Counted from the first letter of the stretch, positions 34,722 to 47,029 are shown. The stretch is DNA of 64,000 nt from Nephrocerus scutellatus (GCA_947095585.1 OX352763.1:17967462-18031461), one strand, 5' to 3'. Notes: generated by a model from the sequence alone, not told the origin. Translations and numbers: made by a program.

Positions 34722-34860
34722 GGGGGTCTTTGTTTGGGACTTCCTTTGAGGGTCTTAGGGTTTTTTGAGAGTCTTTTGAGGATATTTTGGGAGTCTTTAA
34801 GGGATCTTTTCAGCGTCTTATGGGGGTCTTCTGAGGGTCTTTTAGGGGTCTTAATACTTG
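34722..34860. repeat. 11-bp GGGTCTTTTGG-type minisatellite (reverse relative of 14.7 kb array)
   Basis: About 13 degenerate units of GGGTCTTTTGAGG type, the reverse complement of the CAAAAGACCCC units at 14738-15298. The G-run strand is the plus strand here. The minus open frame 34673-34888, Lys/Pro/Ser-rich, is a repeat translation. Confidence 0.85.
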
Positions 34861-36359
34861 AGCGCATTAACGCATTGACACGGAACATTACAAGAATATT
34901 CTTTTAACTAAAAAATACAGTTGGGAAAATATTATTTTCGTATCTATTTATATATCTGTTAATCAAAAGCTTGACGACGTTATTCTGTTTTTACATCACC
35001 AGCTACTTGCATATAATGATGGAGGTGCTGCTCTCTTGTTACCAGATATCCTAAAATACCACTTATTTTGGGTAGCGATTTAAATGTAAATTTTTTATCT
35101 AATTATTCGAAATCATTAAATCACTTTCTGCGCAAAAAATCCAGTCAGCATATAAATGAGGCTCCAAGATAGCAGCCACAAAATCTAGAATTATAATATA
35201 TGCTGTTTTTACACTATAACTAGATAATGTTTAGTCAAAAACGTAGGTTTCATATTTTTGTTACCATAATGCTATAGTATGAAATGTCCACTATACCAAT
35301 ACAATCATCATCAGATAACACTGTAAATATTGAAGAAATAAATTTTAAAAAAAAAATTTGTTTATATTACTTACTTTTACATAGTAAAAGGAAGAGAAAT
35401 CTGTTAAGTGTAAAAGAAATTTAAAAAAAAAATTAACATGCTAAAAAAAAATTAATATATTGACTGAAGATTTCGGTCCCGTCCATAAAAGAAAGTCGTG
35501 TTGTGCCCATACCTCCATTTTTTCTCATTTTAATCCTTAAGTTTATATCCTCTAAATCCAGTAAATACTTTAAGTATTTTTATATAGTTTTCTGTTTTTA
35601 TCTCTCTCTCTTTTTGCCATCGCAACCCATACTATTTATTTACTTACAAATCGTTTAGATTTATAGTTTATATTGCCAAAGAAGTTCCACTTCTGATATG
35701 TGCACTCTACACACGCAATTTTTTTAAGATTTTTCAAGAAGAAAAATACCCAAATCTCCGCAATTTTGGATTGCAAATGATATTTATGGTTGGAAGCACA
35801 TATATCTGTGAAAAAAGATTCTCTGAAATATATCAAATCAAAATATCAAAATTCAGCTATTGACAGAAAATTAAAAGAAATAATTCGAGTTTCAACAAGA
35901 GACAGCAATATCGATACAAACAAAATTAAGTAGGACAATTTCATTTGCAGTCAGCACATTGAAACTTTTTGACATTTTTATAATAATAATTATAAAATAA
36001 ACTTAATTAATATACACATAATATTTAAGTAAATTTAAAATAAAATAAATTAATAAAATTTCTAAAATAAATGTTGGCCCACGTATATTTTGAAGTGGAC
36101 AGAACTGTTATTAGTATATTAGAAGTTATCTGTAAATGGTATTGGTAACGCTGTCGCTGCCTCTATCATTTGCTTTACTTTCCATTTTCGAACTCGAAGT
36201 TCCAATTTTAAAGAGCAAATGTAAGAGTATATGCTCAATGCTGTTGCTGTGTGAATTAGTTGCTTCTTGCTCTTAAATATACGTGTGTTTCTTTTTTGCT
36301 GCTGGAGTGCTGTATGGATCAGCCCATCACAATCATTTCAATATCCGAAATAGCGAATG
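34861..36359. other. AT-rich stretch without gene
   Basis: No TE domain and no supported exon. The minus frame 35636-35836 has no family features. The right part (from about 36120) becomes less AT-rich and leads into the candidate promoter region. Confidence 0.45.
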
Positions 36360-37800
36360 AACAACAGTTTTAAATCGTTGAGCTTACGAAGTGGAAGTGT
36401 GTTGTTTTTCGGTTTTATACGGCGGAAGCGCGATTTTTTTTGGTTCCTTCAATAACAAAGAACTCTTCAATTAAACGTGGCTACAAATTAAGAAGTGAAT
36501 TGTCTAATTATCGCATATTCAAGTGTTTTTCAACTGAAATTTACTGTACAATACAAAAGTGAATCGAAATCACATCGCGTCTGTTCTGTGCGTGAACGCC
36601 GAAAAGTGTCTCGCCTGTTGCGTCTCTGTTCGTTGAGAATTTGCTCTTGTGCTTCCTTCGTCGGTCTTCAAAGTTCTGCAAAGAATAGCATTTTTTTGGT
36701 ACGTGACATTTAAAAAAAAAAAAAAATGCAGCAACTCATTACTTCCTCTTGTGGATTTTTGGAAATTGTATTTTGTTCAGGTATTCGATTCGGCTGAGCT
36801 GCTGAAGCTGTGGGTTTCAAATTTCCAAAGAATTTCCTATAGGAAAATTACCTAGAAAGTTGCATATAATTACACTCAAGCAACATCTGCTACAATAACG
36901 AGTCCTTTGTGGATAGCAGCTGAAAGGACACTCATACAATATCCCTGATTTCAAACTGGATTAACACAAAACTCTTGGATTAACTGTGCATTTTTTTAGC
37001 ATAAAAGAGCAACACAGTGTATACTAATCTACTGCAGCTATTTGCTAGCTACGTTCATTTGCCTTTTTTTTGTATTACTTTTGTTGTTGTTGAGTTTTGC
37101 GCTTTGTCGGCAGTTTACGTGCTTGGAAATTCTAATTCGGAAGTGAGTGGAGTTAAATAACTTAAGAAGAAGCATATATAACTATATATATACATATATA
37201 TAAAGAGCATTGCTCGTTCTTTGTCTCGGTTTGCTACTTTTGTGTGAAAAAAGTGATTAAAGTCAATACCATTGCATACCTACAGTGTGAGCAATTAAAC
37301 CTTACAGTCACTTGTCCAATATTAACAAAACAAGTTTAAAAGTGCAGTATATTAGTTAGTGATTACACAATTGTTTTCAAAACAATAATAATAAAAAATT
37401 CCATTCAATATCATCAATAATAATGAATGAGTTGATTGAAAAAATTCCTCAACACAGCCTCAGAGAATGTTTTTATTGTGTTGCTGTTTGACGCGAAACA
37501 GTTGATGTTGATAGCTTAAGAACAGCTGATGAATAACAGAAACAGACTTAAAGATAACTGCCCTGTTCATCATCATCAACTTGATTGTAATTAACGCCAG
37601 AAATAAGCTATTTCTATTGTAAACATTATAATCTGGCAACAAACAACTAATCATTCAAATAGCCAGCACTCACATACAAACGACATCAGCACAGCAGCAA
37701 CAGCACCAGCACGCCAGCGAGCAAACCAAACCAAATTGGAAAATTGCAATCGCCGCCATTACATTACTGGAATAACAATTTATTTTATTTATTTATGTAC
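36360..37800 (+). promoter_or_regulatory. possible promoter and non-coding first exon
   Basis: TE-free sequence with the look of fly 5' UTRs: many AAGTG/GTGAA words, stops in all frames, and a CAG/CAC-rich stretch at about 37690-37725. A TATATAAA box lies at 37197-37204. The segment ends with a strong donor, TAC|GTAAGTTG, at 37800/37801. I found no initiation codon followed by a recognisable protein, so any exon would be untranslated. It is plus strand, as required to feed into the candidate recursive splice site at 59,280. This is inference from composition and splice-site strength; transcription start and exon limits are not determined. Confidence 0.3.
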
Positions 37801-38142
37801 GTAAGTTGGTCTTATGACGGTTTACTTTGTTATTTGTTATTGCTATGTGCATCTTATATGGATTTTTCTCAACATAAACATTTATCTGGCTGTAAATCAG
37901 TGTTTGTACTGATGATACATCCGCTGCACACAAATCATGCACATACAGTAGTCCTTCGATAATGTGAACTAATGAAAACAAGGCGTTTTCGGATTTTAGG
38001 GGTATTCACATTACTGGAATTTTTTTTCAGTTCTTATCAACTGATTGAAAAAACTTTCGCATCCATTTTTAATAACACACAAAAAATTTCTTAAAGCACA
38101 GTTTCAACATTTATTAAGTTCAGAAAAAATAAAAAATAAAAT
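37801..38142. other. no recognisable gene
   Basis: Short stretch between the candidate donor and the LINE tail. Opposed open frames at 37744-37981 are unremarkable. A GAATTTTTTTTCAG acceptor-like run occurs near 38018-38031. Confidence 0.4.
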
Positions 38143-39380
38143 CATAATCATCATATTTGGCTCTACAAACGGTGTCCGGTCCTGGCCTCCCGCAAAAAAT
38201 TCGTCCACCGGTCCGGATTTCGAGCCGATGTCATCCAGTTTGGCATCCCTAAACTCTGGGCGTCCTGGTCTATGCAATCCTTCCGGCGTATGCTTGGCCG
38301 GCCTCGCTGTCGTGTTCCATAAATCCTCCCGCAAAGAACTTTCCGAGCAGGATCATCTTCGCTCATGTGAGCTAGGTGTCCTGCCCACCGGAGACGACCG
38401 AGCTTAATTCTCGACTTTTCTCTCGAATGCGGCTAAGAGGTCTGAATGCTTTTTGCTAAGCACCCAAGTCTCGGATGCATATGTACGTCTGGTATGACCA
38501 TTGCTTTATATACCAGCAGCTTGGATGTTATGGTTAAGAAACGACCAAATTATTGCTTGTTGCCATCTCTATATGACTCGTTGTCCATTGTCATTAGTGT
38601 TCTCGTGTAAGCTATGGGTGCCAATGTACTGCCTGTATACTGGCTCCCTACCTGTTTTAGCATTCATATCTCCCAGAATGATTTTTACATCATACTGAGG
38701 GCAGGCATGGTGCGTATGAGGCTTATGCTTTTAAATCTGCTCCGCACGCGAAGGGTGTATAGCCGCTCATTTATTGCTTTAAAGCCGATAACGGTCGGTT
38801 TCATTCTTTTGTTGACTAGAAACCCCACCCCGAGCACATGATGTCTTGCATTACAGCTGTAATATATATTTTGATTTTTGTAAGACACCATTTTACGTCT
38901 ACCGCATATCCTGAATTGTCAGCATTATATTTGGACAGGGTATCGGCTATCTGCTGTGTAGCTCAAGCTTTATACATTGAGCGTACGTTTCATGACGAAA
39001 TTCTTGAATCCTTTAGCCTTTTTCGTTGCCGTGGTCGTCGTCGTTCATCCGAGGCTGATTATGGGTTCCATGATAATAATTTTTTTACGGGCGAGCTTAT
39101 TGGCCGCCTCGCGCCAACCTTACTTTAAAGGGACTAGCACGATCATTCCGCTTTTCCTGCATTGGAGGAAAATTACCGGCGGCCACCACGTGGAGGTTTG
39201 ATCGCACTTCCACCAGTCCGAGATAGTTACGGCCACCTGCAATTCTAGAGCCATTCTGAGTTATTCCCCCTATTCTGCTGACGGTTGACCGCCGATGAAA
39301 TTCTATACCTTGCTTAAAATCAAAAAAAATCTCAAAAATGTTTGGTATGTAGCTTAGAAATTGGCCTGTAGTTTTCAATG
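38143..39380 (-). mobile_element. family A LINE, endonuclease joined to C-terminal tail (RT deleted)
   Basis: The minus strand reads, from high to low coordinates: a 5' part with RIAGGRNYLGLVEVRSNLH (39097-39378); the endonuclease (YYSCNARHHVLGVGFLVNKR at 38685-38891, then ILGDMNAKTGREPVYRQYIG and THSLHENTNDNGQR at about 38590-38690); then, with no RT core, the tail DPARKVLCGRIYGTRQRGRP and NWMTSARNPDRW (38163-38366). The 3' end is ATCATAATCATCATATTTGG on the plus strand, the same TGA-repeat tail as other copies. The jump from endonuclease to tail near 38540 removes the whole RT palm. This is an internally deleted derivative; stops show it is inactive. Confidence 0.85.
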
Positions 39381-40660
39381 AGTAGGCGAAATCCAGACTT
39401 GTGAATTCATATCTGATTCAAATTGAATGCCAAAAACCAACAAAAAAAAACAACCTCCCTCCTCAGTGGGAATTTATTCTGAAAAACGACATCCGAAGAA
39501 GCTGATGCTAATTGTTAGTTTATTTTGCAACATTTGTGCTTGAATTGCTGTAATTTATTCTCATTGTTTGTTAATTGTTTATTGGGTAAACATTGTGTTT
39601 GTATGTTGAGCTGCCAACAGTCGTAATTTACTTCTAGCTATCGCTTACTCGCGTATATTATTATTGTGATTTTTTTCTATTTGTAAAATGTTATTGCAAA
39701 AATAAATAAAAAAGCCAGACCAAAGCAGCAGCAGCTTTTCCAATGCCACGCACGCATTGTTAGAAAGCAGAAGGCCAATGATGTGCCAAGAAAGAAATTC
39801 CACTGTCAAACCTGTACGTGTGTGTGTGTTGAAAAACAGAAAATGAAAACAAAAATAATTCTCCAAACCTCAAATATTCTTTGGTTGGCAGTTCCTGCTC
39901 CTCCCATCCCTCTTCCTCTGACTGACGCTAAAAATAATTGTTTTCTCTGAAATTACACTTTCTTCTTCTGTGTTTCTGGGTAAAGACATTTCACAGCACA
40001 GCAAAAGAATCGGATAATATTATCCTCATTGTCATTTTTGTACGCTGTGTTTGTCGCTATGGCGATTGTAATTGATTTGTTGTTATGTTGGGATGTGAGT
40101 TGGGTATGTAAATCTTACATACATTATCTAAGTGTGTGTCTGTTTATCTGCCTGTCGCTTTGTCAACCAGAACACAATTTTTACTCGATTTACTTTTTTA
40201 TGTGCATCGATGGATGGCAAGCGGTATCAGTTATCGTTACATTGATCATAACAACAACAAGAAGACAAAAAATGCCAGGAATAACTTTTTTGGAATTAGA
40301 CACAACAGATAAAAGGAACCAAATAGTGGAAATGGTTGGAAAAACCAACCGAAGGGATAGGGGAACATATGTTGACAGTGTTTGTTGGTGTGTAGATGTT
40401 GTGCGAGTATGTATCTGTGTGATTGAGAAAGGTTTCTTAATTTATTCAAGGAAGGAAAATCGTTTACCGTGTTGCAGACCCAACAAGTGACTTAACTTTT
40501 TATATATTTGTATGTACATATATCTGACAATAAAAATAAACAAAACAAGTAAATGTAAAACAACTTAGTTATATGTATATATCGACACACGCCACACGCC
40601 ACACAGTCCTTTATTTTTACATTGTATTATTTGGTAATAACCTCGAGATTATCTGTTTTT
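39381..40660. other. no recognisable gene
   Basis: TE-poor sequence. The open frame 40029-40490 (plus, 153 codons) has Cys/Val-rich hydrophobic stretches from GT-rich DNA and no recognised domain. An opposing frame overlaps it. I treat it as chance. Several GTGTGTGT and TATATA microsatellite traces are present. Confidence 0.45.
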
Positions 40661-41060
40661 GATTAGTCCAAAGATTAATGTATTTTCTACGCATCACACG
40701 CCCCACACGCGTCACACGCGGCTCGCGATACTTGTCACATGCGGGGTCTTAGAAATGTCATGACATATGACACTGAGCTGCTCTCTAGAATGTGTGAAAG
40801 GTGGTTAAAAAGGACCACAAAGAAGTCAACGCAAGTCGGGGCTATTCCAAAGATTAGCCCATTTTCCACAACTTCGTACGCGCCACACGCGAATTGTGAC
40901 ACGAGTCATACGCTGGATATTAGGAACGCCCACTTTAGTTAAGCTACTAACAAAAAATGTAAACTCTATAGCACATGTGGAAGGTGGTTAAAAAACAGGT
41001 CGGGTCTATTACGAAGATTAAGCCATTTTCAACGCATCACTCGCGCAGCACGCAACTATG
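40661..41060. repeat. degenerate tandem repeat, ~160-180 bp units
   Basis: CCAAAGATTA...ATTTTC...ACGC blocks start near 40668, 40850 and 41012. GAAAGGTGGTTAAAAA blocks start near 40797 and 40980. Units contain CACACGC-rich stretches. A GTGGTTAAAAAGGACC motif matches the Helitron-like insertion at about 22280, so the unit may come from the same element family. Confidence 0.55.
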
Positions 41061-41199
41061 TAAATATGCTCTCTATTCGTTAAAAATTCAGTACTTCAAT
41101 AATGGGTGTTCGTCACCTGTCTTAGTAACTTTCAAAACCGCTACGACTAGTGTAAGCTCCGTATCCGTGAATAAGGTTGATTTGTTAGTAATACATTGA

Positions 41200-41660
41200 G
41201 GCAAACATTGAAGAAAACTGATAAATGTGATATATCCAAAAAATTTATTTTGAATTAAAGTATCAACGATGTCATTCATTATGGAACTTAACATCGTTCA
41301 AATGTCGTCTAAGGACAAGGGAGAGTTGAACACAATTTTGTACGACTTTTTCGCATTAATCGGGTATTTCTTGTTCGATATTGGTCCTGAGTTAGTCTAA
41401 AGTCTCTGACTTATTGGCATAGGCCGTAGACTTGACAAAGCCCCAAAGAAAAATGTCAAGAGGTGTCAAGTCAAACAAACGATGCGGCTAATAACCTGGC
41501 CCATTGGCTTAGTTGCGATTTTTTGGTCAAATGTTTTACTTAACATGTTGCACATCTTGTGACTTGTAATATAAAGTATAGAACATAAATCAGAAGTTTT
41601 CACATAATATTTGTAGCTCTCTGAATCACAGTGCGGCATTATGATATTTACCAACTTTTT
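41200..41660 (-). mobile_element. mariner-type transposase remnant (C-terminal half)
   Basis: The minus strand reads KTFDQKIATKPMGQVISRIV (41466-41560), then LTPLDIFLWGFVKSTAYANK and SETLD, a stop, and LRTNIEQEIPD. A stop and VVQNCVQLSLVLRRHLNDVK follow. The LTPLD box holds the third catalytic aspartate region, and RRHLNDV is the C-terminal signature shared with the copies at 3.2 and 62.1 kb. The region for the second aspartate is eroded. It is 5' truncated, with at least two stops. Confidence 0.75.
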
Positions 41661-42279
41661 AATGAAAACAGGATATATTTCTGATAAAATTAGTTCCCGC
41701 TATTTACATCAATATACCAATAGTCCAATACATTTGGACTTCTTTCGACGCAGAACGATATGATTTCGTAATCTTGCAAATAACTTGATAGACTAACGCT
41801 TGTTGAAATATGAGCATGGTGTCATTATCTGTTTCAGCAGGGGCCCTATCAATATTTCCGCAACTAGTCATAAGCTATTTTGATATCTTCTTTTCGATCC
41901 GCTTCAACTTACGTATCATGAATTCCTCTATCGAAAAGATTATTTTATGTCATAAACGTTCCCATTAAAGTCATAGACGCACAAATTTATTGTCATACCG
42001 GCTTGACAGATGCGACAAGCAACTGTCGATCGTCAACACAATAAAGAAATGTCAATTGTCAATCGAAAAAGTGCCCGCCTTGTTTTTGATCGCGGAACTT
42101 TTCTCGATATCGAAATAGAAAGGTATCGTGTTTGGTGATCGTAAAATACTGGTTAGCGGCGGCGGAATCCATGATAGGGCCGCAGATTCAGTATCATGAG
42201 TTTGGTAACAGTTCGAGGTGCGAACCCTGTTAGCATTACAATGCATTTACAAGTCTTCTTTCTTTCTTTCCTTTACTCC
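41661..42279. other. no recognisable gene
   Basis: The left part may contain eroded mariner 5' coding, but no motif is readable. The rest shows nothing I can support. Confidence 0.4.
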
Positions 42280-42745
42280 GCGGTTACTCCGCGGGGGAGC
42301 CCGCCCGCCAACGAACTCGATTTATCGCCTAAGGTTTCAAGAGACGCCACTCTGTACCCTGGGATCTTGCTTCCTCTGCTATTATCCTTTTACATGTCTT
42401 GCTAGGACGTCCAACTCGGCGGCTTCCTTGTGGATTTCAGTCGAGCGCTAGCTTCGTAATATCGTCCTCTGGCTTTCTCAAAGTGTGGCCAATCCAGCTC
42501 CATTTTCGTCGTCTGAAGGTGATCGCGATTGCTTCCTGCTGCGTTACTCTCCAGAAGTCTTGATTGGTGATAATGTCCGTTCATCTTATTTTTTGACGAA
42601 GACTTGGAGGCGCGTCGCAAATGACTCTGTGACCTCCCACGTTTCGCAGCCATACAAGAGTACTGAGAGAGCGTTAGATCTGAAGATCGTTAGCTTCAGA
42701 TTCCGAAATACATTTCCAAGTAAATCATTGTTTTTAAATTTATCA
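42280..42745 (-). mobile_element. family B-like LINE remnant, C-terminal region
   Basis: Minus-strand frames give RDHLQTTKMELDWPHFEKAR; its neighbouring frame gives AIAITFRRRKWSWIGHTLRK, the RRKW.WIGHTLRKP motif of this LINE class. NPQGSRR, GRPSKTCKR and finally WRLLKP, AINRVRWR and an SPAE end near 42290 follow. The end matches the plus-strand 25745-25827 fragment. Frameshifts separate these blocks. The 3' tail runs into CTTTCTTTCTTTCC on the plus strand. Confidence 0.75.
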
Positions 42746-42955
42746 AAAAGTCAAATTAAGGTCTGATTTAATCCTAGTACTTGGTGCCACAAAACGTTTT
42801 TGTCCAGGGCCAGCTTATCAGATTTAATCCGTAGATTAAAATAGATTCTATATAAAGAAATGTTTGATGACTTATGAGAAATCTGAATTGATTTCTAAAT
42901 TATGTGCGATAATTTATAAGTTTCTTTTGGCTTTAGTAACTCTATTGTTAAATTT
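42746..42955. other. unassigned spacer between two LINE remnants
   Basis: No readable motif. It could be the eroded upstream part of the plus-strand LINE that follows. Confidence 0.35.
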
Positions 42956-43690
42956 GTTCTCGATTAACTTACGCATTTGTAAATGGTTCTTACTCCTTCA
43001 CAGTCGAACTGGAGTACAACAGGGATCTATGTTTGGCCCACTTCTATTTGCCTTATTTATTAATGATTTCAAGAACTGTCTGCGACTTAATCAATCAAAA
43101 ACACAATGCCACTGGCTAGTGACCTACCTAGCATAATGCTTGATGGTAATGCAATTCCCTATTGAATTAAAGTTAAAAATCTTGGTGTCTATCAACAGCA
43201 GTCTGTCAGCTAATGACCATATAAACTCTGTTTTTGGCAGAATATATGGTAATCTTTGCTACCTGTAGAAAATGCTTTCTACATTCCATAAGGTGTTCGT
43301 TTAAAGCTGGTTCAAACACTCCTAAAACCACTTCTAACATACTCAGAGAATATTAACTGCTCCTTGGACTCAATTTCCTTTCGCAGGCTTGAAGTTGCTG
43401 ATAACGCCATGATAAGATACGTATTCATGCTTCCACGATATAGCCATGTTTCTAGTTATAACACTTAATTGTACGCTGAGAGACTAATTCATTATTAGAA
43501 ACTGTATCTTAATTCTCAATAAAATATATTTCCGAAAACCTATCTATCCGTCAGATAAGATTCATCTTTCGCAGTCCACTCTCTTCCGATTTCCTTGAAA
43601 GTAATATATAGGACTCTGGAAACTTTAGGCTTGGGCTTTTTATTTTACACTAGAAATTTAGCTATTTAAGCGACTTCTTCCATTTTTAAT
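42956..43690 (+). mobile_element. Jockey/CR1-type LINE remnant, RT middle to C-terminus
   Basis: The plus frame at 43008-43090 reads SRTGVQQGSMFGPLLFALFI with NDF, the RT motif normally G.PQGS.L.P.LF..FIND. Further on, over shifting frames, LNQSKTQC, VKNLGVY, SLSANDHINSVFGRIYGN and RRLEVADNAMIRYVFMLPRY follow in the order expected for Jockey/CR1-type elements. The catalytic ADD box is missing between FIND and LNQSKTQ, so there is an internal deletion. No RNase H or tail repeat is seen. Confidence 0.75.
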
Positions 43691-44198
43691 ACCTTCTTTC
43701 TGTTATTTTATTTTTTTACCTTTCTTTCTCTATTACATTATACAATAGAAATTTATACACTTTTTATATATTATCCAATATTATTATTGTATTATTTAAC
43801 TTAAAAATATTTGTTTTTAATTCTCCTACCGAATTTTTCTATTGTTAGTCTACTAACTACTACTAGATACTATTGTACTATTTTATTTTATGAAATTAAA
43901 CGAATCAAAAAAAAACTCATTTATTTATACTCTATTGTGTAGAAACATTATCGGTCCATAGTGACTTCCTTGCGGCTCACCGGCTGTTCATAGACTTTCT
44001 ACTGTTAACTATTTAACTTTTGTGTTAATTGAGGATGTTAGAAAGATTCTTTTTGTGTGTTTTGTCTAAATATTGAAATTATCTGCAAGGAAACTGCAAA
44101 TTGCAAGACTCATCAGAATCTGAACTCATGTATCTTTTGGTGTTCTTTGAGTTCCAAAAGTGTTTGCGTTTACATTTACTTAATGCATATTGTCTTTT
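43691..44198. other. no recognisable gene
   Basis: AT-rich sequence, probably trailing LINE 3' UTR followed by unassigned DNA. Confidence 0.4.
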
Positions 44199-44252
44199 CA
44201 TCATCAACGTCATATTTGGCTCTGTAACCGGGGTTCGGTCCTGGCCTCCCGG
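44199..44252 (-). mobile_element. family A LINE, last ~55 bp only
   Basis: CATCATCAACGTCATATTTGG followed by CTCTGTAACCGGGGTTCGG and a TCCTGGCCTCCCG block matches the extreme 3' end of family A (compare 4709-4765 and 38140-38195). A very short 5'-truncated insertion or remnant that still carries the TGA-repeat tail. Confidence 0.7.
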
Positions 44253-46616
44253 CTTATCCCTCCATTACTCATAAAGTAAACGGTTTAAATTTTTAAACAA
44301 TTTAGGTTCAAATCATTTTTCGCCACCCACTCAGTCATGGATCATCAAAGTAAGGGCGAGTATTTTCATCTTTATATATTTTTTAGAACTAATCACGCCC
44401 GCATCATCTTCCTTCCTCTTTGCTTTATATGTTTTGACTCTGTCCCGCATCTTTGTTTGAAAATGATGTGTATCGCACTCATATCATCTCCGCTGAACGA
44501 TTAAATGTAACGAATCATTTCATAACACGCGAATGCCGGTCGGACGTTCGGTGTCGCTGTCATTTCATTAGCGTCTCATTCAGGGGCTCTAACTGATCAT
44601 GCGGTTAGCCTTGATCTGTTGATCTACACTTACTCTACTCATATTTATATGTAAGTATTTATAATTTTCCCCTTGTGTGACGGCGGCGAACCTAACAGAA
44701 CAGAAATGTATCGTCCGACTGCCGTCTAGAGCATCGCGTAACTCTATGAACTTCCCCTTCCTCCATGTGATTTCGCTTCAGTATGCTTCGCATTCGGATC
44801 GATCTAATGCGACGAGATTGTCGAGATGGCGTAATTCGCATTTTCACATGAAATCTATTTAGACGCGCACAGCAATTGAAATGAATTCAATTCGATTCAA
44901 TTGATTCAATAATTATTATCGTCGAATGTTTATCTGGAACTGTAAAACGACGGTCAAATAGGAAGTCACTTATTGTGTTGCTGCTCCCCTCACCTTCCAA
45001 TTCAATCCCATGGCATTTTCATCGAATATAAGCTTTGATTTAGTGATTTATAGGGTAACTGACCTAAATTGTCTGATTTCTTTCATAATTACATTTTACA
45101 AAGTGCGTCATCTCAAGTTCTCAAACTAGAAATCTATAATTTATTTAACACCTAGTGCACCCTGGTTTTCTAATTGCTGTTTAAAAGTGCGCAGTTTGTA
45201 GTCTTTTTGCTCTTTAACACTATAATTACATAAGATCTGGAAATTATAGACGGTCATTAAATAAAATAGTAGTCAGTAGATACCCTTGTGGTATACCAAT
45301 TCAATTAGTAATAATTTACGTTGCTTATCAAATGTTAGAGTTTATTGCTTTTCTTTATATAGGTACTTACATATAAGTTTATATGCTTCTACATAAACTG
45401 CCGATGAATCATTCAAAAGTTTACATTTCACAAGCCGAACGGATCTACAGCAATACGATTGGGAGACGTTTGAATTTTCTTTCGGTTAGTATCGCACTTC
45501 GCGCTTCATAATCAAGATGAACTGATAAACTATTGAAAGTAATGACTCGGTTATTGCCTGATTAGAACTAAAGTTTTAGACGGTAGCTGGCAGTGGTCAC
45601 TTGGCAGCTAGTTTTTTTTTCTGTAAATGTTCTGGTGGTAAATTGCCTTCGTTTTCTAGATGAACGGTACACAAATACAAAACTAAAAGATAAAAGCGGC
45701 TTACACTTGGGTTAGTCCGATAATACTTTTTTTTTTCTACATTATGTTGTTTGTTTAGGATGGCTGTGAGTTGTGTTGTGTTGGAGGTCATTGATATTTC
45801 GTCAGCAGATTTTGTGGCAGATGACTGAGCAGCTATACGCTATTTAGTTAATGTGAGAATTGAAAACATTAATGTTAATTAGAAACACGTAATTTTAATT
45901 TTGCTATGGCCTCTGATGCTTACACAATGGTACAAAAGGAAGCGGAAGGCCAGAACCGGGTCTTGGTAGTTAGTCAATAAGTAAATGAAGATACTCACGG
46001 AAAATGTAATAAACAGCAGATTCAGTGCCCTTGTTCGGTTTAATTTTAAAGATAGTTAATAGTTAATCTTTAGCTGCTAATTAACACATATAACATCTAT
46101 AAAAAAATTGCACTTTCAACCTTTGCAACCTTCAAACCCGAAAGTGAAAATATGGTTAAGCTGTCAAAGCGCCAGTTTTAACGTTTAACGCTTTGCAAAT
46201 GGCGTCACATCCATCTTATATTTCCTTCAATTCCATTTGTCGTCATGTGACATCTTTTGTTTACTGAAGAACTGAAGGCCGCCACATAAGAAGCTGTTCC
46301 ACATTTACTAAAGTTAGTTGACAGAAATCGGAAAATCTTCTCTACAAATTTGTTTTGCTACCTGAAAATGAAAACCCCTATACACTCTATGCGTCATTAG
46401 TTCAAACACAGACTCAAACACAGAGCAGAACAGACTCAGAACAGAACACAGAAACTCTGTATACCAGCGCAACGAATACATTAGTCAAAATTTTAATTAT
46501 GTTGATAGCACTACTAGAGGAACGTAATTGAATGCCATATTTCCAGATAAGTTCTAATACCAATTTATACAGCAGGACCTTAGACTTTAAGCTTTAAGTT
46601 GATCGTTTTTATATAA
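44253..46616. other. no recognisable gene
   Basis: About 2.4 kb without TE domains or arrays that I can support. The open frames 44677-44862 and 45597-45791 lack family features. An imperfect CAGAACAGACTC/ACAGA repeat lies near 46400-46450. Confidence 0.45.
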
Positions 46617-46728
46617 CCATCATCATCACCATTACATTTGGCTCTTTCACCATGGCCTAATTCTGGCCTCCAGCGGTCCCGATTTCAAGCCGATGTCCTT
46701 GAGTTGGACATTCCTAAACTTTGTTGAG
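46617..46728 (-). mobile_element. family A LINE, last ~110 bp
   Basis: CATCATCACCATTACATTTGG, GGCCTAATTCTGGCCTCC and GATTTCAAGCCGATGTCC align with the 3' end of family A at 38.14-38.25 kb. The TGA-repeat tail is preserved. It is fused on its right to a Jockey-type RT fragment. Confidence 0.7.
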
Positions 46729-46900
46729 TATACGATGTTCGAAGATCTGCTGTATAGATCGAGTATATAATACTGGACACAGTAGACTGCCTTGCGGAAC
46801 TTCTGCGCAGATTATGTGCAAATTTGGTGAAGCGCATTTATTTTGCGCCTGAATAGACAATTTTTTTTAAAGTCTTTCTAATAGCATGCTGGGTATTGTC
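46729..46900 (-). mobile_element. Jockey-type RT fragment
   Basis: The minus strand at about 46800-46750 reads IICAEVPQGSLLCPVLY, the RT motif AGVPQGS.LSP.LY. An IYTADL-like sequence follows in another frame. It is only about 50-60 codons and was probably cut off by the family A tail insertion. Confidence 0.6.
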
Positions 46901-47029
46901 TTAAATATTGTGTTAAGTACATCATGCTATACTTTCAAGCTTGTGAAATTTTTGAATACGGATGCACTGTGATTTGATATTTTTTATACTTTTACATTTT
47001 TTTTAAATCTCTAAATTATTGTTTGTTTG

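Noticed and set aside
40029..40490. 153-codon plus-strand open frame with hydrophobic N-terminus, looking like a small membrane protein
   Set aside because: Composition follows GT/TG-rich DNA, an opposing frame overlaps, and no family resemblance or good start context was seen.
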